Assembly (NCBI GenBank): GCA_903821995.1 | Contig: CAIJNI010000071.1 | Location: 1-46,561, forward strand | Reading direction: 5' to 3' | DNA length: 46,561 nt | Source: an uncultured beta proteobacterium | GTDB lineage: Bacteria; Pseudomonadota; Gammaproteobacteria; Burkholderiales; Burkholderiaceae | Part shown: positions 17,910-27,774 of the stretch, in pieces | Position numbering within the stretch: position 1 is the stretch's first letter | Layout of the letters: each line of letters opens with the position of its first letter | Program-made: the position numbers and the translations under genes | The notes under the pieces: model-generated | Seen by the model: only the letters and a program-made list of their open reading frames with translations | Told to the model about the DNA's origin: nothing | Databases searched by the model: none

Positions 17910-18623
17910 CTATATTTTGGCAAGTTTGGAAGCCAATCTTTCCTTTGTTGTTTCTGCAACCTTATCTCTAATATAGATTGGCATACATAATTTGGGATCA
18001 AGCTTTTCGATACAAACCTTACTTTCTTTTGCTAGTAATGCCACTCCAAGAGCATGAGGCTCTAATGAGTACCAAGTGTCAATACCACTTGTTTTAAGGT
18101 CAATCGCATATTCGTCAATATGGTATCCAAGAATTTTAGTAATGGCTAACTGACTTAATGTTTTAATATCAGCTAATTGGGGTGAACCAATCGGGATCAG
18201 TTGATCTAATTTTTTATTATATTGATAACTTGAGTAATACACCTGGTTCATTCTTGCATCCATAAGTACTAATAACTTTTCATCATCTTTAATCTCTATG
18301 AGGTTATTTTTATAGGCATATTTAGCAAATCCATCTAAAGATACTACAGAAATTAAAGGTTTCTTAAGTGCGAAGGCTAATCCTTGAGAAACAGAAACAC
18401 CAAGCCTAATACCAGTAAAAGCGCCAGGACCAATAGATACTGCGAAAGAACTCAGTTCTGATAGATTAATTTGAGCCTCTTCTAATAATTTGGAGACCCA
18501 TAATAGGAGATTTTGACTTGTAAGTGCCCCCAACTCCCCATGCTTATAGAAGCTTTGACCATTTGGAAATAAAATAGCCACCGAACACCACGACGTGGAT
18601 GTTTCGATGGCTAAGATGGGCAT
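17910..18623 (-). CDS. tsaB: tRNA threonylcarbamoyladenosine biosynthesis protein TsaB
   Basis: Partner of TsaD and TsaE in making the t6A37 modification of ANN-decoding tRNAs. It is an ASKHA-fold protein of 237 residues. The N-terminal motif is ILAIETSTSWCSVAI, and the family block SIGPGAFTGIRLGVSVSQGLAFAL lies at about 65-88. It is an ATPase-fold scaffold rather than the catalytic subunit, and the metal-binding histidines of TsaD are absent as expected. ATG 18623 lies 24 bp after the aceB stop. A small hairpin sits in that gap, so transcription may be partly separated from aceB. Confidence 0.95.
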   Translation of the reverse strand: MPILAIETSTSWCSVAILFPNGQSFYKHGELGALTSQNLLLWVSKLLEEAQINLSELSSFAVSIGPGAFTGIRLGVSVSQGLAFALKKPLISVVSLDGFAKYAYKNNLIEIKDDEKLLVLMDARMNQVYYSSYQYNKKLDQLIPIGSPQLADIKTLSQLAITKILGYHIDEYAIDLKTSGIDTWYSLEPHALGVALLAKESKVCIEKLDPKLCMPIYIRDKVAETTKERLASKLAKI

Positions 18624-18627
18624 AAAG

Positions 18628-18640
18628 AAGTCTAAGACTT
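18628..18640. other. Small hairpin between aceB and tsaB
   Basis: AAGTCTAAGACTT is a near-perfect inverted repeat (5-bp stem, 3-nt loop) in the 24-bp gap, next to the palindrome AGGCGCCT at 18641-18648. On the transcribed strand it is followed by CTTT only, so it is at best a weak attenuator or an mRNA-end processing site. Confidence 0.3.
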
Positions 18641-18647
18641 AGGCGCC

Positions 18648-20225
18648 TTAGATTTCCTCATATAAAGGTAAAGTTAGAAATTCTTCAAAATGCTCACCCG
18701 TTGACATTTGATCAAAAATTTCTGCTGCACGATCAAATAATCCAATAGCTCCTGATTCTTTTATTTTTAGTAATTCTTCCTTGATCAAAGGTTTAACAAG
18801 CTCAACAGTAACCTTTCTACCGTCATCTAGTACACCTTTAGGGGAACGTATCCACTGCCAAACTTGAGAGCGGCTGATTTCTGCTGTTGCTGCATCCTCC
18901 ATCAAGTTATGAATTGGAACACAACCATTCCCAGCGAGCCAGGCACCTAAATAATGAATACCAACATTTATATTCATGCGAAGTCCGGCTTCTGTAATTG
19001 GAACTTCTGGCTGAAAGTCTAACAATTGACTTGCTTTTACTGAGACTTCAGGTTTCTGCTTTTCAAATTGATTTAATTTATCCCCAAGAACTTTTTTAAA
19101 CTCAATCATTGCAGGCTCAACCAACCCTGGATGAGCGACCCACCCGCCATCATATCCATCTTCTGCATCACGCTTTTTGTCCCCAATAATTCCTGCCATT
19201 GCTATAGCATTCTTCTCAGGATCATTTTTAATAGGAATCAATGCGCTCATACCTCCAATGGCTGGAGCCCCTCGGTGATGACAAGTCTTTAACAAAAGCA
19301 AAGCATATGCTCTCATAAAAGGAGCGGTCATAGTGACCTTAGCCCTATCGGCTAAACAGAAGCTTTTATCAACCTTAAACTTCTTGATACAGGAGAAAAT
19401 ATAATCCCAGCGACCAGCATTGAGCCCAGCACTATGCTCTCTTAATTCATACAGCATTTCATCCATTTCAAACGCTGAATTTATTGTTTCAATTAAAACT
19501 GTGGCCTTAATTGTTCCACGAGGTAAACCAACTACTTCTTGAGCCATAATAAAAATATCATTCCAAAGTCTTGCTTCAAGATGACTCTCAAGTTTAGGTA
19601 GGTAAAAGAAGGGGCCCGCACCACGAGCAATTTGCTCTTTGGCATTATGGAATAAGAATAGGGCAAAATCGAATATTCCTCCCGAGACACGCTTTCCATC
19701 AATGGTGACATGTTTTTCCTCTAAATGCCAACCACGAGGTCGGACCTGCAAGACCGCAATTGTGTCATTAAGAGCGTATTTTTTTCCGTTCTGCTCAAGA
19801 AATAATTCCCGACGTATAGCCTTTTTTAGATTAATTTGACCTTGTATCTGATTTGACCAGCTTGGACTATTTGAATCCTCAAAGTCGGTCATATAGGAGT
19901 CAGCTCCCGAATTGAAGGCGTTAATTACCATTTTGGCATCTACTGGTCCAGTAATTTCAACTCTTCTACAATGCAGTGCGCTAGGAACCGGAGAGATTTT
20001 CCAATCACCTTCACGAATATGTTTGGTTTCAGGTAAGAAATCAAGCTTTTGACCTGAATCTAATAATTTAACTTTATCTTGACGTATCTTTAATAGTTCA
20101 TGGCGGCGAGGTTCAAATGCATGATGCAACTTAGCCACTAAAGCTAAAGCATCTGGTGTCAATATTTCAGCAAATTCTGGGGATACTTCGGCATTAATTA
20201 CCATGCCTTGAGGTAAGTTAGACAT
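18648..20225 (-). CDS. aceB: Malate synthase A
   Basis: Condenses glyoxylate with acetyl-CoA to malate in the glyoxylate shunt. The 525 residues match the A-type enzyme. Present are SYMTDFEDSNSPSW (acidic site), VRPRGWHLEEKHV (family signature with the active-site arginine), NAGRWDYIFSCIKKF, and LMEDAATAEISRSQVWQW carrying the expected catalytic acid. I placed the start at ATG 20225 (MSNLPQG), because AGGAGA lies 5 nt upstream. The frame extends six codons further to a TTG, but that would put the ribosome-binding site inside the gene. Isocitrate lyase is not in this window. It follows the VOC gene after about 90 bp and likely has its own promoter there. Confidence 0.95.
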   Translation of the reverse strand: MSNLPQGMVINAEVSPEFAEILTPDALALVAKLHHAFEPRRHELLKIRQDKVKLLDSGQKLDFLPETKHIREGDWKISPVPSALHCRRVEITGPVDAKMVINAFNSGADSYMTDFEDSNSPSWSNQIQGQINLKKAIRRELFLEQNGKKYALNDTIAVLQVRPRGWHLEEKHVTIDGKRVSGGIFDFALFLFHNAKEQIARGAGPFFYLPKLESHLEARLWNDIFIMAQEVVGLPRGTIKATVLIETINSAFEMDEMLYELREHSAGLNAGRWDYIFSCIKKFKVDKSFCLADRAKVTMTAPFMRAYALLLLKTCHHRGAPAIGGMSALIPIKNDPEKNAIAMAGIIGDKKRDAEDGYDGGWVAHPGLVEPAMIEFKKVLGDKLNQFEKQKPEVSVKASQLLDFQPEVPITEAGLRMNINVGIHYLGAWLAGNGCVPIHNLMEDAATAEISRSQVWQWIRSPKGVLDDGRKVTVELVKPLIKEELLKIKESGAIGLFDRAAEIFDQMSTGEHFEEFLTLPLYEEI

Positions 20226-20315
20226 TATTTCTCCTGATTTCAATAAAATGTATTACAACATAGGTTATATTATGCCAATTTCTTAAAAGTAAGATTAGTT
20301 TTGCCTCATTAAAAA

Positions 20316-20777
20316 TCAACTTAAAGCTTTAATGATAGAAGGTGGTGCTTGGACTAACTCTACAAGAACTCCCTCCCCTGCTATAGGAAATTCATCGCTT
20401 GCTTTGGGGTGGAGAAAAGCAATGTCATGCCCTCCGGCTCCATTCCTAATTCCGCCGGGGGCAAATCTAACCCCTTGAGAACATAACCATTCATAGGCCT
20501 TTGGCAAGTCGTCAACCCACAAGCCAATATGATTTAAGGGGGTCAAATGAACTGCTGGCTTTCTATTGATATCAATTGGCTCCATTAGATCAAATTCAAC
20601 TTCATTTGCCCCTATTCCAATTGAACAAATATCTTCGTTAACATTCTCCTTTTCAGAAATGAAGTTTCCCTTAACAGAAAAACCTAACATATCAACCCAT
20701 AGCTTTTTTAATTGATTTTTATCAACGCCACCAATAGCAACTTGTTGCACCCCTAATATTTTAAAAGGCCTTTTCAT
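20316..20777 (-). CDS. VOC-family protein, candidate methylmalonyl-CoA epimerase
   Basis: A 153-residue glyoxalase/VOC-fold protein with two beta-alpha-beta-beta-beta modules: module 1 from LGVQQVAIGGV, module 2 from LTPLNHIGLWVDDLPKAYEWL. Its place at the end of the mcm-meaB-pccB-pccA run suggests it epimerises (S)- to (R)-methylmalonyl-CoA, the missing step between carboxylase and mutase. Candidate metal ligands are Q12, where classical epimerases have His, a Glu in VEFDLMEP, the His of NHIGLW and a Glu in VLVELVQ. A Gln/Glu/His/Glu set resembles human-type glyoxalase I, so a lyase role is possible. Shine-Dalgarno GAGG lies 5 nt before ATG 20777. It starts 7 bp after pccA. Confidence 0.7.
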   Translation of the reverse strand: MKRPFKILGVQQVAIGGVDKNQLKKLWVDMLGFSVKGNFISEKENVNEDICSIGIGANEVEFDLMEPIDINRKPAVHLTPLNHIGLWVDDLPKAYEWLCSQGVRFAPGGIRNGAGGHDIAFLHPKASDEFPIAGEGVLVELVQAPPSIIKALS

Positions 20778-20784
20778 CCTATCC

Positions 20785-22782
20785 TCACTTAAATTGAATA
20801 ATAGCTTGATCTACAGCTAAGCTCTCACCTTGATTTGCTAAAACTTCTAAAACGATTCCATCCTGGGTCGCAAACAAGATATTTTCCATTTTCATTGCCT
20901 CAATTACCGCCAATCGTTCGCCAGCTTGAACTTTCTGACCAGCTTTAACTGCAATTTCAACTAACAAACCAGGCATAGGGGACAAAAGAAATTTAGATAA
21001 ATCAGGAGGTTCCTTGAACGGCATCATTTGTTGAAAATTAGCTCCGCGAGGATTCATGACCATTGCCTTAAAAAGCATTCCATTCATCCGTAATTCGTAA
21101 AATAAATCTTTTCTCTCAACCTGTAATTGATAACTTTTTAAATTGATGGTGCCCTTAAATAGAATTTCTCCTGGCAACCACAGCGACGAGATATTATAGA
21201 TATTTTTACCAATTTGAACTTTCCAACCCCCTTGGACTTCATGTATGGAGCTAGTAGTAAATGTTTGTCTTCCATTTTCACCTGCAACAACCACAAACTC
21301 TGAAGGTATCGAAGGAGAGTGCCCTTGTAATTGTCCAGAGATATCGGTTGAACGAATAACATAGTTTCGATGAATTGATGTTGCTAAAGCACAAAGAAGT
21401 TCATGATCACTTGCGGAGGGCACTATCCCAGAAAAACCATGTGGAAAATTTTCCGCGATAAATCCTGTATTAAAATCACCACTTTTAAATTTAGGATGTT
21501 GCATCAATGCAGCTTGAAAAGGAATGTTTGAATGAATACCACGAATCACAAATTCATTTAAAGCTACTTGCATACGTTCAATTGCTTCATTTCGATCTTT
21601 ACCATGAACGATTAGTTTGGCAATCATAGAATCGTAATACATTGGAATTTCACCACCTTCGAAAACTCCTGTATCAATCCGACATTCTGGTAATTTTTCG
21701 CAAGGCTCATAATGAACTAAACGACCAGTCGAGGGTAAAAAATTCCGGTACGGATCCTCTGCATTGATTCGACACTCTATTGCCCAACCGTTACGAATAA
21801 TATCTGCCTGACTAAAAGATAACTTTTCTCCCGCAGCAACACGAATCATTTGCTCTACTAAATCAATTCCAGTAATCATTTCTGTAACAGGATGCTCAAC
21901 CTGTAAGCGAGTGTTCATTTCTAAAAAATAAAATGATTGATCACTACCCACAACGAACTCAACAGTTCCGGCAGATTGGTAATTTACTGCTTTAGCTAAA
22001 GCAACAGCTTGTTCACCCATTGCTTTTCTTGTCTCATGGGAGATGAAAGGAGACGGCGCCTCTTCTATCACTTTTTGATGACGTCGCTGAATAGAACATT
22101 CTCGCTCATTGAGGTAAACCACATTGCCATATTGATCACCCAAAATCTGAATTTCAATATGACGCGGCTCCTCAACAAATTTCTCAATAAATATTCTGTC
22201 ATCACCAAAGGAATTTCTAGCTTCATTGGAACAAGCCGTAAAACCATCTAACGCTTCTTTATCTCCATAAGCAACCCGCAACCCTTTTCCGCCACCTCCA
22301 GCGGAGGCTTTGATCATTACAGGATAACCAATCTTTTTTGCAATCACTACAGCTTCTTCTGCATTTAAGATGACATCGTTATAACCTGGAATTGTATTAA
22401 CATTTGATTCTAAAGCTAACTTTTTCGAAGCAATTTTATCTCCCATTGCGCCAATAGAATAATGCTTTGGACCAATAAAAATAAGCCCCTCTTCTTCAAC
22501 ACGTTTTGCAAAGGTTTCATTTTCAGATAAGAATCCATAACCTGGATGAATTGCTTGGGCACCAGTTAATTTTGCGGCAGTAATGATGTTGTCCATCACT
22601 AGGTATGATTCACGAGAAGGAGCTGGGCCAATAAAAACGGATTCATCGGCAAGTTGGACGTGCAGTGCGTCCCTATCAGCTTCAGAATAAACAGCCACAG
22701 ATATAATACCCATCTGTTTGCAAGTTCGAATGATGCGACAGGCTATCTCACCACGATTAGCTATTAAAATTTTGTTAAACAT
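20785..22782 (-). CDS. pccA: Propionyl-CoA carboxylase alpha subunit (biotin carboxylase plus biotin carrier)
   Basis: ATP-dependent carboxylation of biotin for the conversion of propionyl-CoA to methylmalonyl-CoA. In 665 residues the biotin carboxylase domain comes first (IANRGEIACRIIRTCKQMG at the start; KASAGGGGKGLRVA ATP-grasp loop; EMNTRLQVEHPVTE). A BT-type linker domain follows, then the C-terminal carrier with AMKMEN, biotinyl K631. Partners are the adjacent pccB (18 bp upstream) and the mutase genes. Substrate choice (propionyl rather than methylcrotonyl or acetyl) is inferred from the mcm/meaB context. ATG 22782 is preceded by AGAGA. Confidence 0.93.
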   Translation of the reverse strand: MFNKILIANRGEIACRIIRTCKQMGIISVAVYSEADRDALHVQLADESVFIGPAPSRESYLVMDNIITAAKLTGAQAIHPGYGFLSENETFAKRVEEEGLIFIGPKHYSIGAMGDKIASKKLALESNVNTIPGYNDVILNAEEAVVIAKKIGYPVMIKASAGGGGKGLRVAYGDKEALDGFTACSNEARNSFGDDRIFIEKFVEEPRHIEIQILGDQYGNVVYLNERECSIQRRHQKVIEEAPSPFISHETRKAMGEQAVALAKAVNYQSAGTVEFVVGSDQSFYFLEMNTRLQVEHPVTEMITGIDLVEQMIRVAAGEKLSFSQADIIRNGWAIECRINAEDPYRNFLPSTGRLVHYEPCEKLPECRIDTGVFEGGEIPMYYDSMIAKLIVHGKDRNEAIERMQVALNEFVIRGIHSNIPFQAALMQHPKFKSGDFNTGFIAENFPHGFSGIVPSASDHELLCALATSIHRNYVIRSTDISGQLQGHSPSIPSEFVVVAGENGRQTFTTSSIHEVQGGWKVQIGKNIYNISSLWLPGEILFKGTINLKSYQLQVERKDLFYELRMNGMLFKAMVMNPRGANFQQMMPFKEPPDLSKFLLSPMPGLLVEIAVKAGQKVQAGERLAVIEAMKMENILFATQDGIVLEVLANQGESLAVDQAIIQFK

Positions 22783-22800
22783 ATTAATCTCTTTCTAAGA

Positions 22801-24333
22801 TTAAAGCGGAATATTGTTATGCTTGCGCCATGGGTTTTCTAGTTCTTTATCTTTTAACATCAATAAAGAACGAGCTATTCTTTTTCTGGTTTCGTGGGGC
22901 ATAATCACATCGTCGATATAGCCTCTTCTACCAGCAACAAAAGGATTAGCAAATTTTGTTTTATATTCAGCTTCACGAGCAGAGATTTTCTCAGAATCTC
23001 CTTTTTCATCTCTAAAGATAATTTCTACAGCTCCCTTAGGTCCCATAACAGCAATTTCAGCTGTCGGCCAAGCAAAATTAACATCTCCACGTAAGTGCTT
23101 TGATGACATTACATCGTAAGCACCGCCATAAGCTTTTCTTGTAATTAAGGTGATTTTTGGAACGGTGCATTCAGCATAAGCAAATAGTAATTTAGCACCA
23201 TGTTTAATAATTCCTCCATACTCTTGAGATGTTCCAGGCATAAAGCCAGGGACATCTACAAATGTAATCACCGGAATATTAAAAGCATCACAAAATCTTA
23301 CAAAGCGAGCCGCTTTAATGGAAGATTTAATATCGAGACATCCTGCCAAAACAAGGGGTTGATTTGCCACGATTCCAATCGTTTGACCATTGACTCTACC
23401 CATACCAATGATAATATTTTTAGCATAGTCAGGTTGAATTTCAAAGAACTCTTTATCATCAAGAACTTTATGAATAAGCTCTAACATATCATAGGGTTTA
23501 TTAGGATTTGACGGTATTAAGGTATCTAATGAAAAATCAATGTCCTCGGATTTAGAAGCGCTTGGTCTTATTGGAGGAGCCTCCCGATTTGATAAAGGAA
23601 GGTAGTTAAAGAATCGCCGAAGCATTAAAATTGCCTCAACATCATTTTCAAAAACACGATCGCAAACACCTGATTTAGTAGAGTGCGTCAATGCTCCACC
23701 CAATTCCTCAGCCGTGACTTCTTCGTGCGTTACAGTTTTAACCACTTCAGGACCAGTCACAAACATATATGAGCTATCTTTGACCATAAAAATAAAATCA
23801 GTAAGAGCCGGAGAATAAACTGCTCCACCTGCACAAGGCCCCATAATGAGAGATATCTGAGGAATAACACCAGAAGCTAATACATTTCTCTGAAAAATTT
23901 CTGCATACCCACCGAGTGATGCGACGCCCTCTTGGATCCGAGCTCCACCCGAGTCGTTTAAACCAATGACGGGTGCGCCAACTTTCATTGCCTGGTCCAT
24001 TACTTTACAAATTTTTTCAGCATGGGCTTCGGATAAAGAGCCTCCGAAAACGGTAAAATCTTGAGAATATACAAATACCAACCTGCCGTTAATCATTCCA
24101 TAACCAGTTACAACGCCATCACTTGGAACTGAGTCTTCCTGCATTCCAAAATCTGTACATCGATGTTCAACAAACATGTCCCACTCTTCAAATGAGTCAA
24201 CATCTAAAAGAAGCTCAATACGCTCTCTTGCAGTTAATTTACCTTTTTTATGCTGAGCAAGAATCCTCTTTTGTCCGCCACCTAAATGAGCTTGAGCGCG
24301 TTTAGCCTCAAGTTGTTTAATAATTTCACTCAT
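22801..24333 (-). CDS. pccB: Propionyl-CoA carboxylase beta subunit (carboxyltransferase)
   Basis: Transfers the carboxyl group from biotin to propionyl-CoA. The 510 residues contain the crotonase-like N and C domains of the PccB/AccD5 family: [25 protein letters not shown] near the start, the oxyanion glycines in [19 protein letters not shown] and [16 protein letters not shown], and in the C half [23 protein letters not shown] and [16 protein letters not shown]. The protein ends [12 protein letters not shown], typical of PccB. GAGG lies 5 nt before ATG 24333. It sits between meaB (14 bp) and pccA (18 bp) in one operon. Confidence 0.95.
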   Translation of the reverse strand: MSEIIKQLEAKRAQAHLGGGQKRILAQHKKGKLTARERIELLLDVDSFEEWDMFVEHRCTDFGMQEDSVPSDGVVTGYGMINGRLVFVYSQDFTVFGGSLSEAHAEKICKVMDQAMKVGAPVIGLNDSGGARIQEGVASLGGYAEIFQRNVLASGVIPQISLIMGPCAGGAVYSPALTDFIFMVKDSSYMFVTGPEVVKTVTHEEVTAEELGGALTHSTKSGVCDRVFENDVEAILMLRRFFNYLPLSNREAPPIRPSASKSEDIDFSLDTLIPSNPNKPYDMLELIHKVLDDKEFFEIQPDYAKNIIIGMGRVNGQTIGIVANQPLVLAGCLDIKSSIKAARFVRFCDAFNIPVITFVDVPGFMPGTSQEYGGIIKHGAKLLFAYAECTVPKITLITRKAYGGAYDVMSSKHLRGDVNFAWPTAEIAVMGPKGAVEIIFRDEKGDSEKISAREAEYKTKFANPFVAGRRGYIDDVIMPHETRKRIARSLLMLKDKELENPWRKHNNIPL

Positions 24334-24347
24334 ATTGACCTCATTAA

Positions 24348-25367
24348 TTATTTCTTAAATATTGAAATTAGTTCGTGGGCAGCGTTAGACGGAGACTTTT
24401 TACCATTATTTACCTCTTGTAATATTTCAGGTAACCGGCTCTTTACATCTGGATGATGTCGGAATTGGTCCTTCAATTCTGCTTCTATCCTCTCCCACAT
24501 CCATGTCTTTGCTTGATCCTGTCTTCTTTTGAGGAATGAGCCATTGGCATCTTGAATTTTTTTAAAAGCATTAATTGAATCAATAAAATCATCAATACCT
24601 GTTTCTTTTAAAGCACTTAAACTCATGACCTTAGGAACCCAATTTTTCAAACTTTCCCCGTTATGTGGATCTTTACCAAAGAGACCAAAAAGACGTAGCG
24701 CTCCAGTAATAAATGCTTCAGCCTGAGTAGCGGAAGGTTGATGAAGGTCTGCTTTATTAATTACAATCAGATCTGCAACCTCCATAACCCCTTTTTTTAT
24801 TGCTTGAAGGTCATCCCCTGCGTTAGGCAACTGCATTAAAACAAATATATCAGTCATATTAGCCACCGCTATTTCGCTTTGTCCAACGCCTACAGTCTCT
24901 ACAATCACAATGTCATATCCTGCGGATTCGACAACTAGCATAGACTCACGAGTCTTTGCTGCTACACCACCCAAATTACCTGAGGCTGGACTAGGTCTTA
25001 TAAATGCTTTTTCGTGAACCGATAATCGCTCCATCCGCGTTTTATCACCTAAGATACTTCCTCCTGTTAAAGAAGATGATGGATCCACCGCTAAGACAGC
25101 TACCTTATGGCCTTCTTGAATGAGTCGAAGACCCAATACTTCAATAAAAGTTGATTTACCAACTCCAGGTACTCCAGAAACCCCTATCCGAAAGCTATTC
25201 CCACTAAAGGGGAGTAACTCATCCAAAATACTAAGCGCTTTTTCACGGTGTTCAAGCCTCGTAGACTCAAGAAGAGTAATCATTTTCGCGATTGCCCTGC
25301 GTTGCTCATATGGTTCTGATAACTGGTGATTACTTATCACTTGGGCAATGGAATGATCAGGCGTCAT
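24348..25367 (-). CDS. meaB: Methylmalonyl-CoA mutase chaperone GTPase MeaB
   Basis: G3E-family P-loop GTPase (MeaB/ArgK, human MMAA) that loads and protects the adenosylcobalamin cofactor of methylmalonyl-CoA mutase. The 339 residues have Walker [10 protein letters not shown] at 65-73, the acidic metal region [19 protein letters not shown], switch region [10 protein letters not shown], and base-recognition NKAD. A C-terminal dimerisation segment follows. It lies 22 bp downstream of the mutase gene and 14 bp upstream of pccB. Old names linking it to arginine/ornithine transport are wrong for this family. Shine-Dalgarno is poor, consistent with coupling to mcm. Confidence 0.96.
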   Translation of the reverse strand: MTPDHSIAQVISNHQLSEPYEQRRAIAKMITLLESTRLEHREKALSILDELLPFSGNSFRIGVSGVPGVGKSTFIEVLGLRLIQEGHKVAVLAVDPSSSLTGGSILGDKTRMERLSVHEKAFIRPSPASGNLGGVAAKTRESMLVVESAGYDIVIVETVGVGQSEIAVANMTDIFVLMQLPNAGDDLQAIKKGVMEVADLIVINKADLHQPSATQAEAFITGALRLFGLFGKDPHNGESLKNWVPKVMSLSALKETGIDDFIDSINAFKKIQDANGSFLKRRQDQAKTWMWERIEAELKDQFRHHPDVKSRLPEILQEVNNGKKSPSNAAHELISIFKK

Positions 25368-25389
25368 GAAGGATATCTTCTGTTATTAC

Positions 25390-27579
25390 TTAATCAGATG
25401 GTGATCGCGAAACTGATTCACGAATTTTCTCCAGAACATCTTTAGCTGAAGCATGAATTGGTGTGCCTGGACCATAAATACCCTTTACTCCAGCTAGATA
25501 TAAAAACTCATAATCTTGCTTAGGAATGACGCCACCAACAAAGACAACAATGTCCGAGGCGCCCTGTTTTTTTAACTCTTCAATAATTGCCGGAACAAGC
25601 GTTTTATGACCCGCTGCAAGAGTAGAAATACCTAAAGCATGAACATCGTTCTCTATGGCTTGACGTGCACACTCTTCAGGTGTTTGAAATAATGGTCCCA
25701 TGTCAACGTCAAAGCCTAAATCAGCGAATGCAGTTGCAACGACTTTGGCTCCACGATCGTGCCCGTCTTGACCTAATTTTGCAATCATTACTCGCGGTTG
25801 GCGACCTTGGATTTCAGAAAATGAACTAATTTCTTTTTTTAAATTTTCCCATCCCGTCGCTGAGTCATAAGCAGCTGCATATACCCCTGTCACCTTTTGA
25901 GTATCTGCACGATGCCTTCCGTAAACAGATTCAAGAGCATCGGAAACTTCGCCAACCGTAGCCCTAGCTCTCATCGCCAAAATACACAAACCAAGTAAAT
26001 TACCAGACTTGGACTCTGCTGCATTAGATAATGCTTTTAAAGATTCTTGTACATTTGTGGCATTGCGTGAAGCTTTAACCGCTGTAAGTTTTTGAAGTTG
26101 TAAAACTCTCACTTCATTATTATTAACTTCCCTAGTATTTAGGGGAGCTTCTTCATCCAGTTTATATTTATTCACACCAACGATAACATCCCGTCCAGAA
26201 TCGATATTAGCCTGCTTTTCTGCAGCTGCTGCTTCAATCTTTAATTTAGCCCATCCACTATCAACTGCTTTGATCATTCCGCCAATAGCATCTACTTCTT
26301 GAATAATCTCCCAAGCTTTATCTGCTAATTCTTGGGTTAATTTTTCCATCATATAAGATCCAGCCCATGGATCAATAACGCTCGTCAAATGTGTTTCTTC
26401 TTGAAGTATCAATTGTGTATTTCGAGCGATACGTGATGAGAAGTCCGTAGGAAGTGCAATAGCCTCGTCAAATGAATTTGTATGCAAGGATTGGGTTCCT
26501 CCAAATACAGCAGCCATTGCTTCGACGGTTGTTCGAACAATATTGTTATAGGGATCCTGTTCAGTTAAAGACCATCCTGAAGTTTGACAATGTGTTCTAA
26601 GAATTAATGATTTAGGGTCTTTAGGAGAAAAATCCTTCATGATTCTCCACCATAAAAGGCGAGCTGCGCGAAGCTTGGCAACTTCAAGATAGAAGTTCAT
26701 ACCGATTCCGAAGAAAAAAGACAGGCGACCAGCAAAGTCATCAACCCCCAAACCCTGAGACAAGGCAGTTTTCACATACTCTCGACCATCGGCAAGCGTA
26801 AATGCTAGCTCAAGGGATTGATTAGCTCCTGCTTCTTGAATATGGTAGCCAGAAATAGAAATCGAATTAAATTTCGGCATTTTTTCCGATGTGTAAGCAA
26901 TAATGTCCCCAATGATCCTCATTGATGGCTCAGGTGGGTATATATAGGTATTTCTAACCATAAACTCTTTCAAAATATCATTTTGAATAGTTCCAGAAAG
27001 TTGGTCCTGTTTTACCCCCTGTTCCTCTGCTGCAACTATATAACTCGCTAAGATTGGTAAAACCGCGCCATTCATGGTCATTGACACTGATACTTTATCC
27101 AATGGAATTTGGTCAAAAAGGATCTTCATATCTTCAACAGAGTCTATAGCGACCCCAGCTTTACCCACATCTCCAGTCACCCTTGGATGATCTGAGTCAT
27201 ATCCTCGGTGGGTGGGCAGATCAAATGCTACGGAAATCCCCTGACCACCAGCTGCAAGTGCTTTTCTATAAAAAGCATTGGATTCTTCAGCAGTTGAGAA
27301 ACCCGCATATTGCCTAATTGTCCAAGGCCTTGCAGAATACATCGTCGCCTGTGGGCCTCTGATGAATGGTTCAAATCCAGGGATTGTGTTCTTAAACTGC
27401 AAGTTTTCTGTATCTTGGGCAGTGTAAAGAGCTTTAAGAAAAATGCCATCCGGAGTTTTCCAACCTAAAAGACTTGGGTCTCCTTTGGGAGCAGTTTTCT
27501 CTGATGCTTTTTCCCAATCAGACAAATGCTTCTCATCAAAGTTCGGCCAGCTTTTTGGGGAAGAGTTTGATTCAGGCAT
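25390..27579 (-). CDS. scpA: Methylmalonyl-CoA mutase, single-chain (catalytic plus B12 domain)
   Basis: Adenosylcobalamin-dependent isomerase converting (R)-methylmalonyl-CoA to succinyl-CoA. The 729 residues form one chain like E. coli ScpA (714), with the catalytic TIM barrel first: [40 protein letters not shown], and [20 protein letters not shown]. The C-terminal cobalamin-binding domain has DGHDRGAKV, where H607 is the lower axial ligand. It heads a tight operon with meaB, pccB, pccA and the VOC gene. AAGGA lies 8 nt before ATG 27579. It is divergent from a GntR/FCD regulator across 195 bp containing palindromes, which suggests that regulator controls this operon. Confidence 0.97.
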   Translation of the reverse strand: MPESNSSPKSWPNFDEKHLSDWEKASEKTAPKGDPSLLGWKTPDGIFLKALYTAQDTENLQFKNTIPGFEPFIRGPQATMYSARPWTIRQYAGFSTAEESNAFYRKALAAGGQGISVAFDLPTHRGYDSDHPRVTGDVGKAGVAIDSVEDMKILFDQIPLDKVSVSMTMNGAVLPILASYIVAAEEQGVKQDQLSGTIQNDILKEFMVRNTYIYPPEPSMRIIGDIIAYTSEKMPKFNSISISGYHIQEAGANQSLELAFTLADGREYVKTALSQGLGVDDFAGRLSFFFGIGMNFYLEVAKLRAARLLWWRIMKDFSPKDPKSLILRTHCQTSGWSLTEQDPYNNIVRTTVEAMAAVFGGTQSLHTNSFDEAIALPTDFSSRIARNTQLILQEETHLTSVIDPWAGSYMMEKLTQELADKAWEIIQEVDAIGGMIKAVDSGWAKLKIEAAAAEKQANIDSGRDVIVGVNKYKLDEEAPLNTREVNNNEVRVLQLQKLTAVKASRNATNVQESLKALSNAAESKSGNLLGLCILAMRARATVGEVSDALESVYGRHRADTQKVTGVYAAAYDSATGWENLKKEISSFSEIQGRQPRVMIAKLGQDGHDRGAKVVATAFADLGFDVDMGPLFQTPEECARQAIENDVHALGISTLAAGHKTLVPAIIEELKKQGASDIVVFVGGVIPKQDYEFLYLAGVKGIYGPGTPIHASAKDVLEKIRESVSRSPSD

Positions 27580-27637
27580 AAATACTATCCTTGAAATAAT
27601 GTAATTGTTTTAATAACTTAACAATTACAGGATACCA

Positions 27638-27666
27638 TTGACAAAAGAAGAATAAAAGGATTAAAT
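27638..27666 (+). promoter_or_regulatory. Candidate gntR promoter
   Basis: A perfect -35 TTGACA at 27638-27643 is followed after 17 bp by TTAAAT (27661-27666, 4 of 6 matches to TATAAT). It points toward the GntR gene and would leave a leader of roughly 100 nt. The -10 abuts the 22-bp palindrome, so a bound repressor would block it. Confidence 0.4.
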
Positions 27667-27687
27667 GAATTCATAATTATGAATTCA
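27666..27687. promoter_or_regulatory. Perfect 22-bp palindrome, likely operator
   Basis: The half-site TGAATTCATAA is followed by its exact reverse complement, with no mismatches and no spacer. It lies in the intergenic region between the divergent mcm operon and the GntR gene, directly after a TTGACA/TTAAAT promoter pair. A dimeric regulator site is the natural reading, with the adjacent GntR as first candidate. The region is AT-rich, but 11 of 11 pairs is well beyond casual chance. Confidence 0.55.
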
Positions 27688-27703
27688 AATTTGATAATTA
27701 AGA

Positions 27704-27747
27704 TTTGTATTATTACTATTTGTATAAATATCAATATATTGTATAAC
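27704..27747. repeat. Three TTGTAT boxes upstream of gntR
   Basis: TTTGTATTAT (27704-27713), TTTGTATAAA (27719-27728) and TTGTATAAC (27739-27747) repeat the same core in the last 70 bp before the GntR start. TTGTAT with a partial symmetric AAA or AAC arm resembles half-sites of FCD-type GntR operators. Spacing is 15-16 and 19 bp. Tentative because of base composition. Confidence 0.35.
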
Positions 27748-27774
27748 TTAATTAATCTATATTATTAGATAAAA

